This document shows, piece by piece, positions 32,862 to 41,520 of a stretch of 41,831 nt of DNA (positions within the stretch are counted from its first letter, which is position 1; every line of letters starts with the position of its first letter). Origin of the DNA: an uncultured Chthonomonas sp. (lineage in GTDB: Bacteria > Armatimonadota > Chthonomonadetes > Chthonomonadales > CAJBBX01); assembly GCA_903951425.1 (NCBI GenBank), contig CAJBBX010000015.1, forward strand, positions 1-41,831, given 5' to 3'. The notes beneath the pieces are model-generated. The model was given only the letters and a program-made list of their open reading frames with translations, was not told the DNA's origin and did not search any database. The position numbers and the translations under genes are program-made.

Positions 32862-33983
32862 ATGAGAAGGACGAGCGTTGTAGCGGCCGCCCTGCCGGCC
32901 GTGGTCTGTTTGGGATCGATGATCGGGTGCCGCGCCACGTCGGCCGAGGAGGTGCGGCTGGACGCCAACCGGACGCTGGGCGCGGCGGTGACCTTCCGCA
33001 ACCTCTCGGTGATGCCGGTCTACGACAGCCGCGCGGCTACCGTGGACACCTACACCACGCTGGACGAAGGCCTCAAGGCCAGGACCGTCACCGTGAAGGA
33101 GAGCCCGCAGGGCGGCGACGTCAACAAGCTCTATGTCAGCAACCTGGGGAAGAAGCCGGTCTATATCATCGGCGGCGAGGTGATCCTGGGCGGGCAGCAG
33201 GACCGCTGCATCGGTAAGGACCTGCTGCTCAAGCCCGGCGCGAAGGCCGTGCCGATCACGGTCTTCTGCGTCGAGCATGGCCGCTGGTCGGGCGCCGCCT
33301 CGTTCACGGGCAGCGCGAAGACGCTTGCATCCCAGACGATCCGCCTGAGCGCGCAGGATGGCGCCGTGGTGGCCGCCATGCCGGAGTCGACCCGGACGCG
33401 GCCCGGCGGGCTGATCAACCGGAACCAGGTAGCGGGCGAGGCGGCGGGCTCGAACGAGCGGATCAGCCGGAGGCAGACCGACGTCTGGGCCGCGGTGGCG
33501 CAGAAGAACGCCCGGTTCAACGCCGCACCGGCGTCCGGCACCTATCGCGAAGTGCTGCAGGGTACGGGCGGGAACTCGGGCGCCAGCATCGACCCCTATG
33601 TCAAGGCGCTCTCCGGCGCCATCCCGGCGGACAAGCGGCTGGTCGGCGTGGTGACGGCGGTGGACGGCAAGGTGGTCGCAGCCGATGTCTTCGGCGAGCC
33701 GGCGCTCTTCCGCAAGCTCTGGCCCAAGCTGCTGCGGAGCTACGCCTCCGACGCGGCCGAGGCGTCGAACGGCAAGCCCGTGCCCGCCCGCCCGGTCACT
33801 CCGGCCTCTGCCCGTGCGTTCCTGGCTGAGGCCGCGACCGGCGCCAGCAAGGCGGTGGACCGCGCGGCCGACACCACCATCACGCGGCTCGAGGGCCGCA
33901 ATGCCGTGCTGTACCGCTCCAGCGCGACGGCCGGAGGAGCCATGGCGGGCAAGGCCGTCCACGAGAACTACCTGGCCAAGTAG
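32862..33983 (+). CDS. ARPP-1-like domain lipoprotein
   Basis: A 373-residue exported protein. GGGGGGA lies before the ATG; the N terminus is a signal peptide ending in SMIGCRAT, a fair lipobox with cysteine at about residue 23. The body begins TFRNLSVMPVYDS, YTTLDEGLK, TVKESPQGGDVNKLYVSN, KPVYIIGGEVILGGQQDRC, VFCVEHGRWSG, which match what I recall of the ARPP-1 domain (a protein domain named for its association with ADP-ribosylglycohydrolases and rhodanese-phosphatases). The C-terminal third is alanine-rich. No enzyme partner is adjacent. Its role is unknown; binding of a ligand at the cell surface is possible. Confidence 0.7.
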   Translation: MRRTSVVAAALPAVVCLGSMIGCRATSAEEVRLDANRTLGAAVTFRNLSVMPVYDSRAATVDTYTTLDEGLKARTVTVKESPQGGDVNKLYVSNLGKKPVYIIGGEVILGGQQDRCIGKDLLLKPGAKAVPITVFCVEHGRWSGAASFTGSAKTLASQTIRLSAQDGAVVAAMPESTRTRPGGLINRNQVAGEAAGSNERISRRQTDVWAAVAQKNARFNAAPASGTYREVLQGTGGNSGASIDPYVKALSGAIPADKRLVGVVTAVDGKVVAADVFGEPALFRKLWPKLLRSYASDAAEASNGKPVPARPVTPASARAFLAEAATGASKAVDRAADTTITRLEGRNAVLYRSSATAGGAMAGKAVHENYLAK

Positions 33984-34080
33984 CGGATGGGTGGCGGCGT
34001 AGCCCGACGAGGCGACCGTTGGTACAATAGGGCATCGTTGCTCTGCATTCCCACGGATCATGCGTTCCGGAGCGGACTGG

Positions 34081-34782
34081 ATGGCCTACATCAAGCGGAT
34101 ACTCTGCCTGGCCAGTTCGCGCCGGCCGCCGGCCGGACGCTGCATCGCCGGCTTGGAGTGTGATGACGACGGTCTGGGCGCCTGGGTGCGGCCGGTGAGC
34201 CCCCGGCGCTCGCGCGAGGTCTCTGAGGAGGAGCGGGCCTACCGCGACGGGTCGGAGCCCCGGGTGTTCGACCTGATCGATGTCCCGCTCCTCTCCCGTG
34301 CGCCGTCCGGCCACCAGACCGAGAACCACGTCCTCGACCCTTCGCGCTACTGGGAGCGCGTGGGGCGCGCGCCATGGGAGCGGGCCCTGGCGGCCGTGGC
34401 TCCGGTCGACGCGCCGCTCTGGGCGTCCGGAGGGTCCACAGTGGGCGGGCTCAACGACCGCGTGCCCGACGAGGCCGCCGCCGTCGAGGGCCGATCGCTG
34501 ATGCTGGTTCGGCCGGCGCACCTGACGTTGGAGGCGACCGAGGAGGCTGGTGCGCCGGGCACGGTGCGGCGCCGGGTGCGTGCCGCCTTCGAATGGGCCG
34601 AGATCACGTACCGGATCACCGTCACCGACCCGGTGGCGGAGGAGCGCTGTCTGGCGGAGCCTGGAGGCATCCTCGTGCTGCCCGACGCCCTCGTCTGCGT
34701 TTCGCTCAGCGAGGGCTACAAGGGCTTCGCCTACAAGCTGGCGGCCTCGGTGCTGACGCCGGGGCGGGCGGGAGGGGCATGA
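34081..34782 (+). CDS. Dual-OB-domain-like protein of the DUF488 cassette
   Basis: A 233-residue protein of the family usually found beside DUF488 genes and annotated as a dual OB domain protein (name from memory). Marks are YIKRILCLASSRRPPAGRC, GAWVRPVSPRRSREVSEEE, FDLIDVPLL, GHQTENHVLDPSRYWERVG, SLMLVRPAHLTLE, FEWAEITYRITVTDP and SEGYKGFAYKLAASVL. It has no signal peptide or membrane segment. The ATG at 34081 is preferred to 34060 because of GGAGCGGA at the right distance. TACAAT at 34023-34028 may be the -10 element. The stop overlaps the next start (ATGA). OB folds suggest nucleic-acid binding, but the role is not established. Confidence 0.75.
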   Translation: MAYIKRILCLASSRRPPAGRCIAGLECDDDGLGAWVRPVSPRRSREVSEEERAYRDGSEPRVFDLIDVPLLSRAPSGHQTENHVLDPSRYWERVGRAPWERALAAVAPVDAPLWASGGSTVGGLNDRVPDEAAAVEGRSLMLVRPAHLTLEATEEAGAPGTVRRRVRAAFEWAEITYRITVTDPVAEERCLAEPGGILVLPDALVCVSLSEGYKGFAYKLAASVLTPGRAGGA

Positions 34783-35393
34783 GCGGCACACTCTACACCA
34801 TCGGCCACTCCAACCATTCGAGTGAGGCCCTGCTGGAACTGCTTCGTCGCCACGGCGTGAATGCGGTGGCCGACGTCCGCTCGCATCCCTACAGCCGCCT
34901 CTACCCCCAGTTCGGCAGGGAGCTGCTGGCGGCGCGGCTGACCGAGGCCGGCATCGCCTATGCCTATCTCGGCAAGGAACTGGGCGCCCGGCCCGACGAC
35001 CCCGGATGCTACGTGGGCGGCAAGGTCGACTTCAGCCTGCTGGCCGCCACTCCGGCCTTCCAGCGCGGGCTCGACGGCGTGGAGGCGGGCATGCGCACGC
35101 GGACGGTGGCCCTGCTCTGCGCCGAGAAGGACCCGTTGACATGCCACCGGACCCTCCTTGTGGCCCGGCATCTGCGCGAACGGGGCGTCGCCGTGAGCCA
35201 TATCCTGGCCGACGGCACGTTGGAGACGCACGAGGCGGCGCTGGTCCGGCTCCTTCGTGAGTACAAGCTGGCCGAGCGCGACCTGTTCCATGAGCCGGAG
35301 GAGGTCATCGCCGAGGCCTACGCCCTGCGCGGCGCCAAGATCGCCTACGAAGAGCGGCCGGCCGCCGGAGCCGACCGGGGAGAGATCGAGTGA
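34779..35393 (+). CDS. DUF488 protein, long type
   Basis: A 204-residue protein with the DUF488 marks: LYTIGHSNHSSEALLELL, VADVRSHPYSRLYPQF, YLGKELGARPDD and the C-terminal signature LLCAEKDPLTCHRTLLVARHL. The CAE...CHR cysteine-histidine set is the most conserved part of the family and could be catalytic or metal-binding. GGAGG stands before the ATG, which overlaps the upstream stop; the last codons overlap the second DUF488 gene (GTGA). Function unknown; the strict three-gene order indicates a complex or a shared pathway. Confidence 0.9.
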   Translation: MSGTLYTIGHSNHSSEALLELLRRHGVNAVADVRSHPYSRLYPQFGRELLAARLTEAGIAYAYLGKELGARPDDPGCYVGGKVDFSLLAATPAFQRGLDGVEAGMRTRTVALLCAEKDPLTCHRTLLVARHLRERGVAVSHILADGTLETHEAALVRLLREYKLAERDLFHEPEEVIAEAYALRGAKIAYEERPAAGADRGEIE

Positions 35394-35824
35394 CCCTCTA
35401 CACGATCGGTTTCACGGAGACCACGGCGGAATCGTTCTTCGCACGGCTCGCGGCTGCCGGCGTCACGAAGGTCATCGATGTACGCCTGAACAACGTGTCG
35501 CAACTGGCCGGCTTCGCCAAGAGGCAGGACCTGCCCTACTTCCTCAGGGCGCTGGCAGGCATCGGTTACGAGCATCGCCCGGAGTTCGCGCCGACGCAGG
35601 AGATACTGGACGCCTTCAAGAAGCAGCGCGGCGACTGGTCGGAGTACGAGGACGCGTTCTCGGCGCTCCTCCACGACCGCTGCGCCGGATCCGTTGTTAC
35701 GCCCTCCGACCTGGACGGGGCCTGTCTGCTCTGCAGCGAACGGGAGCCCATCCACTGCCACCGACGGCTGGTCGCCGAGCATTTGGCGGAGATGCTACCG
35801 GGCCTATCGGTCGTGCATCTGTAG
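35390..35824 (+). CDS. DUF488 protein, short type
   Basis: A 144-residue DUF488 protein, only distantly like the preceding one: LYTIGFTETTAESFFARL, VIDVRLNNVSQLAGFAKR, LPYFLRALAGIGYEHRPEF, YEDAFSALL and the signature LLCSEREPIHCHRRLVAEHL. The start is GTG at 35390, overlapping the upstream stop. The short and long forms together suggest a hetero-oligomer or two steps on related substrates. It ends just before a strong hairpin. Confidence 0.9.
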   Translation: MTLYTIGFTETTAESFFARLAAAGVTKVIDVRLNNVSQLAGFAKRQDLPYFLRALAGIGYEHRPEFAPTQEILDAFKKQRGDWSEYEDAFSALLHDRCAGSVVTPSDLDGACLLCSEREPIHCHRRLVAEHLAEMLPGLSVVHL

Positions 35825-35844
35825 GGGCCAGAGACTGGCATGAC

Positions 35845-35886
35845 ACATGGCCATCCGACCTGATCAGACAGGTCGGATGGCCATGT
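35845..35886. terminator. Perfect 18-bp hairpin between convergent genes
   Basis: ACATGGCCATCCGACCTG (35845-35862) pairs at all 18 positions with CAGGTCGGATGGCCATGT (35869-35886), with a six-base loop. It lies between the end of the DUF488 cassette and the end of the RCC1 gene on the other strand, where a two-way terminator is expected. No T-run is present on either side. Confidence 0.75.
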
Positions 35887-35890
35887 TGCC

Positions 35891-37906
35891 CTACGGCACC
35901 ACGTTGAACGCGGTGTTCGCCGTCACCGGGAGGTACCAGGCGTCTCCCGCAAACTCGGCCGAGGCGGCGTGCGCGCCGGCGGGTTCGCCGGCGGGGATGG
36001 CCCAGGCTGCGGTGGCCCAGCCGTTGGCGGCCGTTGCGGCGGCGCCGATGGGGGTGCCGTTAACGCTGAAGGTGATTGACTTGCCGGGTTGGATCAGGTA
36101 GTCCGGCAGGCTGCGGACGTAGGCCTGGAGCGGGTGGCTTGTGCCTCGCTTGCCGCTGCGGACGTAGGGCCAGACGTAGAGGTCGCCGGCCGTCACGGTC
36201 AGCTTGCCGGTGTTGGCCGAGGCCATGAACCCGCCGTCGCCCGCCCACTCGCCGCGGATCACTCGCGTCCCGGCGCCGGCGCCTTCGGGTACGGTGTAGC
36301 CGATCGGGAGGCAGCCTGTGGCGTTGGTGTTGCCGGAACCCAGGGCTGTACCGTCGAGCCTGATGGTCATCAGCTTGCCCGAGGGCGCCAGCGTGTTGTT
36401 GGTGAGGAACAGGTAGGCCTTAAGGACTGTGTAGCCCTTGACCTGTGCGGTGCGGTCCACCACGTAGACCTTGGTCGCCACGGTCTGCGCCGTGAGTGTG
36501 GCGGTCGTCGATGAAGCAAGGTATCCGGCATCCCCGGCGAACTCCACCGTAATGGTCCTGACCGCGGAACCGGGCCCGATGACCCAATCGTGGGCGGCCT
36601 GCCCGTTCGCGTCGGTTGCCGCTGTGCCGATGGCTACGCCGTCAACCAGGAAGTCCAGGGCTCGGCCCACAAGCCATGCATTGTCGCTGAGGCGCTTGAG
36701 GTAGCCCTTCAGCGTTGCGGTAGTGGTGATGATCCCAGAGCGGTCCGGCGCGTATATGGACGTGCTGGTCCGCGGGGGTAACAGCGCGATGCCGTGGTTG
36801 GATCCGGCCCTGATCGCCACCACGCCGGCCAGGCCGAAGACCTTAACCGGTATGCTGCTGTTCGCTCCCGTGTTGTCGCCCAGCTCTCCCTGTTCGTTCA
36901 GTCCCCACGACCACGCGGTTCCGTCGGATCTCAGCGCAAGGCTGTATGGCCCACCGGCGGCGACAGAAACGCACCCGGTCAGGCTGGAGACCTGGACCGG
37001 TGTGAGGCTATCCGTCGTCGAGCCGTCGCCGAGTTGCCCGCCGTAGTTCGCTCCCCACGCCCAGGCGGTGCCGTCGGACTTGCCCGCAAGACTGTGCGCC
37101 GCACCTCCCGCGATGCTGGTCACGTCCGTCAGGCCGGAGACCTGAACCGGGCTCAGGCTGGTCGTAGTGGTACCGTCTCCGATCTGGCCGGAGCCGTTCT
37201 CACCCCATGCCCATACCGTGCCGTCGGACTTCAGGGCCAGGCTGTGCACGCCCCCTCCGGCGATGGCCATGATGCCGGTGATGCCGGGGACCTGAACAGG
37301 GACCAACCGTGCCGTCGTGGCGCCGTCGCCGACCTGGCCGGACCAGTTCGCTCCCCATGCCCATACCGTGCCGTCGGACCTGAGCGCCAGGCTGTGGTAG
37401 CCCCCGCCCGAAATCGCGATGACGCTTGTGAGGCCAGAGACTGGTACCGATGTCCATCGGTTCGTGGTCGTGCCGTCGCCGACGGATCCGTTGCCGTTGG
37501 CGCCCCAGGCACGGATCGTGCCGTCTGCAAGCAGCGCCAGGTTGTGCAGTGCGCCGGCCGCGACCGCAGTGGAGCCTGAGATGCCGGAAACCTGCACCGG
37601 CGCGGAGCGCGTCGTGGTGGTCCCGTCGCCGACGGTGCCCCATGTGTTCTCGCCCCAGGCCCAAACCGTGCCGTCAGACTTGAGCAACATCGAGTGGTAC
37701 TGCCCGCCCGCCGCACCAACGACGGCTGCCACACCGGCGATCCGCACCGGAGCGTAGCGGTTGAACGTGGTGCCGTCGCCTAGTTGGCGATGGCTGTTGG
37801 CGCCCCAATCCCAGGCGTTGTCGTCAGCGGACGCCTGCCCGCCCACCATCCCCGTGCCCGAGCACAGTATCGCAAAGAGGCCGACCCGCCACATCGAGGT
37901 CTGCAA
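35891..37906 (-). CDS. Secreted seven-repeat RCC1 propeller with Ig-like tail
   Basis: A 671-residue exported protein. The start is TTG at 37906, since AAGGAG stands seven bases before it; a signal peptide follows (VGLFAILCSGTGMVGG, cleavage near ASADD). Seven RCC1-type units, each with a WGAN/WGEN strand, LGDGTTT loop and HSLALKSDGTVWAWG-type end, make one complete seven-bladed propeller (about residues 30-390). Three Ig-like domains follow, marked by VEFAGDAGY, GEWAGDGGF and AEFAGDAWYL. The last two closely resemble those of the next gene product (VYVVDRTAQVKGYTVLKAYL; GDLYVWPYVRSGKRGTSH). The ligand is unknown. Confidence 0.88.
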   Translation of the reverse strand: MQTSMWRVGLFAILCSGTGMVGGQASADDNAWDWGANSHRQLGDGTTFNRYAPVRIAGVAAVVGAAGGQYHSMLLKSDGTVWAWGENTWGTVGDGTTTTRSAPVQVSGISGSTAVAAGALHNLALLADGTIRAWGANGNGSVGDGTTTNRWTSVPVSGLTSVIAISGGGYHSLALRSDGTVWAWGANWSGQVGDGATTARLVPVQVPGITGIMAIAGGGVHSLALKSDGTVWAWGENGSGQIGDGTTTTSLSPVQVSGLTDVTSIAGGAAHSLAGKSDGTAWAWGANYGGQLGDGSTTDSLTPVQVSSLTGCVSVAAGGPYSLALRSDGTAWSWGLNEQGELGDNTGANSSIPVKVFGLAGVVAIRAGSNHGIALLPPRTSTSIYAPDRSGIITTTATLKGYLKRLSDNAWLVGRALDFLVDGVAIGTAATDANGQAAHDWVIGPGSAVRTITVEFAGDAGYLASSTTATLTAQTVATKVYVVDRTAQVKGYTVLKAYLFLTNNTLAPSGKLMTIRLDGTALGSGNTNATGCLPIGYTVPEGAGAGTRVIRGEWAGDGGFMASANTGKLTVTAGDLYVWPYVRSGKRGTSHPLQAYVRSLPDYLIQPGKSITFSVNGTPIGAAATAANGWATAAWAIPAGEPAGAHAASAEFAGDAWYLPVTANTAFNVVP

Positions 37907-38006
37907 TGGAAGACTCCTTCATTCCTGTCAATAGAACTCTACGAACTAGGGGGACGGAAGTCTCCATCACAAGCGTGATGCGTCGGGCCGGCGTCACTCT
38001 GCCCCG

Positions 38007-41000
38007 TTACGGCACCACGTTGAATGGTGCGTTTGCCGTTACGGCCTTGTACCAGGCGTCGCCGGCGAACTCGGCCGCGGCCGTATGGGCGCCGGTGGGT
38101 TCGCCGGCGGGGATCGCCCAGGTGGCTGAGGCCCAGCCGTCCGATCCGACCGCACCCGTCCCGACCTCGGAGCCGTTCACCTTGAAGGCGATGGCCTTCC
38201 CGGGCTGAATCACGTAGTCCGGCAGGCTTCGCACGTAGGCCTTCAGCAGGTGGTTCGTGCCCTTCTTGCCGGTCCGCACGTAGGGCCAGATGTAGAGGTC
38301 GCCCGCGGTGACGGTCAGCTTGCCGGTGTTGGCCGAGGCCATGTAGCCGCCGTCACCGGGGAACTCGCCGCGGATGGTGCGGACGCCGACGCCCGCGCCT
38401 TCGGCCACGGTGTAGCCCACCTGCAGATAGCCGGAGGTGTTGGTGTTGCCGGAGGCCAGTATCGTGCCGTCCAGCTTGATCACCATCGGCTTACCGGGGA
38501 TGATGGCGTTGGTCGGGGTGTAGAGGTAGGACTTTAGCACGGTGTATGTCTTCACCTTCGCGGTGCGGTCGACCACGTAGACCTTGGTGTTCGTCGTGGT
38601 GGCCGTCAGCGTCCCGGAACCCGTCGATGGCTTGTGGTCCGCGTCGCCCGCATAGGACGCGCCGATGGTGTGCGACCCCGCCGGGGTTGCGATGACGTAG
38701 GTCAGCACCGCCTCGCCGGCCGCGCTGGTCGTCGCCGAGCCGACGCCCGTGCCCGCAACGCTGAACTCGACGCTCCGGCCTCCGAGCCAGGCGCTATCGC
38801 TCGTACGTTTCAGATAAGCCTTCAACGCCACCGGAGTGGTCACCAGACCCGAGCGGTTCACCGTGTAGAGGCTCGTCGTGCCCAGCGTGACTGCGAGAGT
38901 TCCGGAACCCGTGCTGCCCTGGTAGTTCTCGTCGCCCGTGAACGTGGCGCCCAGGGAATGGCTGCCCACGGTGAGGGCGTCTGCCACGGTGTATGGCAAT
39001 CCAGCGATGCCCGTACCGTCGGTCGAAGCCGAACCCACAGCCGACCCATCCACTGTGAAGATCACGGTTCTGCCCGGGACCGGTTCCGTGCTCGCCAGAA
39101 GCACCGCGCCGAGCGTAATGCCTGCGCCATGCTCGCCGGCCTTGTCGGGAACAGACAGAGCAGTCTGCCGTTGCTCGGACAGCGCAGCGGACGCGGTATC
39201 ACCGACGGTAATGCTGGTAACCAGGCTCAGCCCCGGCACCGCTACGGGAGTCAGGCGACCTGTAGTGGTCCCATCACCTATCTGGCCCTGGCCGTTGTAA
39301 CCCCACGCCCGGACGGTTCCGTCAGACAGAAGCGCCATGGAGGTTCCGGTTCCGGCCGCAATCGCCGTCACGCCGGAAAGCCCCGTGACCGGCACCGGGG
39401 TCGGGCTGTGTGTCGTGGATCCGTCGCCAAGCTGCCCATATCCGTTCCAGCCCCACGCCCGCACGGTGCCGTCAGCCAGTACAGCCAGGCTGTGGGTCCC
39501 ACCTACCGCGATGGCCACCACGTCTGTGAGGCCCGCGACCTGCGTAGGTACGTTGGAGTTCGTATAGGTGCCGTCCCCGAGCTGGCCCCAGGCGTTGTAG
39601 CCCCATGCACGCACGGTGCCGTCGCTCAACAGGGCCATCGCGTGCGACCCGCCCGCAGCGATTGCCCGCACACCGGCCAGACCCGATACCGCCACCGGCG
39701 TCGGGCTGTTCGCCGCTGCTGATCCGTTTCCCAGTTCTCCGGAGCTGTTGAGGCCCCATGAGAGGACAGACCCGTCGGCCAAGAGGGCATAGCTGGTCTG
39801 GCGACCGGTGGCCACCTCGGTAGCGGCGGAAACACCGGTAACGACGACCGGAACGCCGCTGTCTACCGTCAGTCCGTTGCCCAGCTGCCCGTTGCCGCCG
39901 GACCCGAAGGCTCTGATGGTGCCGTCTGAGCACAGCGTCACGGAGTGGAGCTCACCTGCGGCGATGCCGGCAATGGGCGGGAGACCCTCGATCTTGCGGG
40001 GTGCGTACGCCGAGTCCAGCGACCCGTCGCCCAGCGCACCGTAGCCGTTGTAGCCCCACGCGAACAGGGCTCCATCTCTGCGGATGGCCAGAGCATGGTA
40101 GTACCCGAAGGCCACGTCGGTGGCCGAGTCCAGGGCGGAGATGAGAGTCGGCGATACCCGCGCCTGGCTGTTGCTGCTATCGCCAAGGCGGTGCGCGTTG
40201 GCGAGGCCCCATCCGTACACATCGCCTTCGGAGGTGAGCGCGTGGCACTGCCACTCATGGGAGGTGAGGGCCGCGATGCCGGTGAGGCCCGGCAGCACAG
40301 CAGGCGTCAGCGTCGCGCCGGCTGAGCCATTCCCCAACGCGCCGTTGGTGTCACTACCCCAGGTGGCTACGGCGCCGCCGGTGAGTCGCGCGGCGCTGTG
40401 GGCGTACCCGGCGGCAACCGACAAAACCGACGACAAACCGACTGCCGCCACAGGCGAGGCTCGCTCGGTCTTCGTTCCGTCGCCAAGCTGGCCGTCGCTG
40501 TTCATGCCACAGGCGACGACCGTGCCGTTCGACAGGGCAATCACGCTGTGGAAGGAGCCGGCGGCGACGTCCACCGCTGGTGCAATCCCTCCGACGGGCG
40601 CCGGTGTGTTGGCCCCGAGGTGAGTCCCAATACCCAGCTGGCCGTAGCCGTTGAAGCCCCAGGAGAAGACGGAGCCGTCCGTCAGCACAGCAAGGGAGTG
40701 ATAGGCGCCGGCGGCCACGGTCGCTACGTTCGTCAGACCCGACACCAGGGTGGGCGTCAAGCAGTGTGACCATGTGCCGACACCGGCCTGGCCTTCGCTG
40801 TTGCGGCCCCATCCCATCGCCCTGCCGTTTCCGAGGACCGCAAGCGAGTGGTTGAACGCGGCGGCGACGTCAACGGCGTTGGTGATGCCGGAGGCAGTGA
40901 TCGGCGCATGGCGGTCCTCGGTGGTCCCGTCGCCAAGCTGGCCATTGCCATTGTAGCCCCACGCTCTGACGGTCCCGTCCGCCAACACTGCAAGGCTGTG

Positions 41001-41357
41001 GTGGGTGCCGGCGGCCACCGCGACGGCAGTCGTGATGCCCGGAACCGGTTCCGGGGTCGGGCTTGGCGATGTTGATGCGGGGCCGTTGCCCAGCTCGCCA
41101 TAGGTGTCATCGCCGGCGGCCAACACCCGCCCATCCGTAGTCAGGAAGAGCACATGGACGCCACCAGTGGCAACGGCAGCGATTGGGGGCAACCTCAGCG
41201 TGGGCGCGGCGGTCAGGCGATCGGTCAGGAGCCCCGAACCCAGTTGGCCGTTGTCGCCGCGGCCCCACGTCATCGGTCGCCCGGGCGCTTGCGCCATGGC
41301 CGCGCAGGCCACGAGCGCCAGCCAAACGCCCAGAATCACACTCTTGCTCCTCGTCAC
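38007..41357 (-). CDS. Secreted fourteen-repeat RCC1 protein with Ig-like tail
   Basis: A 1116-residue exported protein. The start is GTG at 41357, with AGGAG eight bases before it; the signal peptide is SKSVILGVWLALVACAAMAQ. Fourteen RCC1 units can be counted by their WG-N-GQLG strands (from MTWGRGDNGQLGSG to VRAWGYNGQGQIGDG), enough for two seven-bladed propellers. Four Ig-like domains follow, with strands ATFTGDENY, ASYAGDADH, GEFPGDGGY and AEFAGDAWYK. The last Ig domain is nearly identical in DNA to the one at 41521-41831. Surface or periplasmic; function unknown. Confidence 0.9.
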   Translation of the reverse strand: MTRSKSVILGVWLALVACAAMAQAPGRPMTWGRGDNGQLGSGLLTDRLTAAPTLRLPPIAAVATGGVHVLFLTTDGRVLAAGDDTYGELGNGPASTSPSPTPEPVPGITTAVAVAAGTHHSLAVLADGTVRAWGYNGNGQLGDGTTEDRHAPITASGITNAVDVAAAFNHSLAVLGNGRAMGWGRNSEGQAGVGTWSHCLTPTLVSGLTNVATVAAGAYHSLAVLTDGSVFSWGFNGYGQLGIGTHLGANTPAPVGGIAPAVDVAAGSFHSVIALSNGTVVACGMNSDGQLGDGTKTERASPVAAVGLSSVLSVAAGYAHSAARLTGGAVATWGSDTNGALGNGSAGATLTPAVLPGLTGIAALTSHEWQCHALTSEGDVYGWGLANAHRLGDSSNSQARVSPTLISALDSATDVAFGYYHALAIRRDGALFAWGYNGYGALGDGSLDSAYAPRKIEGLPPIAGIAAGELHSVTLCSDGTIRAFGSGGNGQLGNGLTVDSGVPVVVTGVSAATEVATGRQTSYALLADGSVLSWGLNSSGELGNGSAAANSPTPVAVSGLAGVRAIAAGGSHAMALLSDGTVRAWGYNAWGQLGDGTYTNSNVPTQVAGLTDVVAIAVGGTHSLAVLADGTVRAWGWNGYGQLGDGSTTHSPTPVPVTGLSGVTAIAAGTGTSMALLSDGTVRAWGYNGQGQIGDGTTTGRLTPVAVPGLSLVTSITVGDTASAALSEQRQTALSVPDKAGEHGAGITLGAVLLASTEPVPGRTVIFTVDGSAVGSASTDGTGIAGLPYTVADALTVGSHSLGATFTGDENYQGSTGSGTLAVTLGTTSLYTVNRSGLVTTPVALKAYLKRTSDSAWLGGRSVEFSVAGTGVGSATTSAAGEAVLTYVIATPAGSHTIGASYAGDADHKPSTGSGTLTATTTNTKVYVVDRTAKVKTYTVLKSYLYTPTNAIIPGKPMVIKLDGTILASGNTNTSGYLQVGYTVAEGAGVGVRTIRGEFPGDGGYMASANTGKLTVTAGDLYIWPYVRTGKKGTNHLLKAYVRSLPDYVIQPGKAIAFKVNGSEVGTGAVGSDGWASATWAIPAGEPTGAHTAAAEFAGDAWYKAVTANAPFNVVP

Positions 41358-41384
41358 TGGCAATACTCCTGTATGACAGTAGTT

Positions 41385-41400
41385 CCAATATGCATATTGG
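41385..41400. promoter_or_regulatory. Perfect 16-bp AT-rich palindrome before the RCC1 gene
   Basis: CCAATATGCATATTGG is its own reverse complement. It lies 28-43 bases upstream of the GTG start of the fourteen-repeat RCC1 gene, inside the most AT-rich patch of the region, so it is a good candidate for an operator or part of the promoter. No clear -35/-10 pair could be fixed. Confidence 0.5.
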
Positions 41401-41473
41401 CTTTTGTGATAACACCGCACGCGTGAAAGCTACGGGTGATAGACCTCCACGCTGGGCGCCGGCGGGCTGAGGG

Positions 41474-41507
41474 GGGAGCCGCAAGCGGACGGCGGCTTGC
41501 GGCTCCC
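41474..41507 (-). terminator. Hairpin after the edge-truncated Ig-tail gene
   Basis: GGGAGCCGCAAGC (41474-41486) pairs perfectly with GCTTGCGGCTCCC (41495-41507) over an eight-base loop. On the minus strand it follows the stop codon at 41521 by 13 bases. There is no T-run. Confidence 0.6.
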
Positions 41508-41520
41508 GTGGGCAGTACGG

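Noticed and set aside
35891-41357. Repetitive DNA that could look like a tandem array
   Set aside because: The repeats are coding RCC1 units in one long frame, with amino-acid-level periodicity of about 50 residues and variable DNA.
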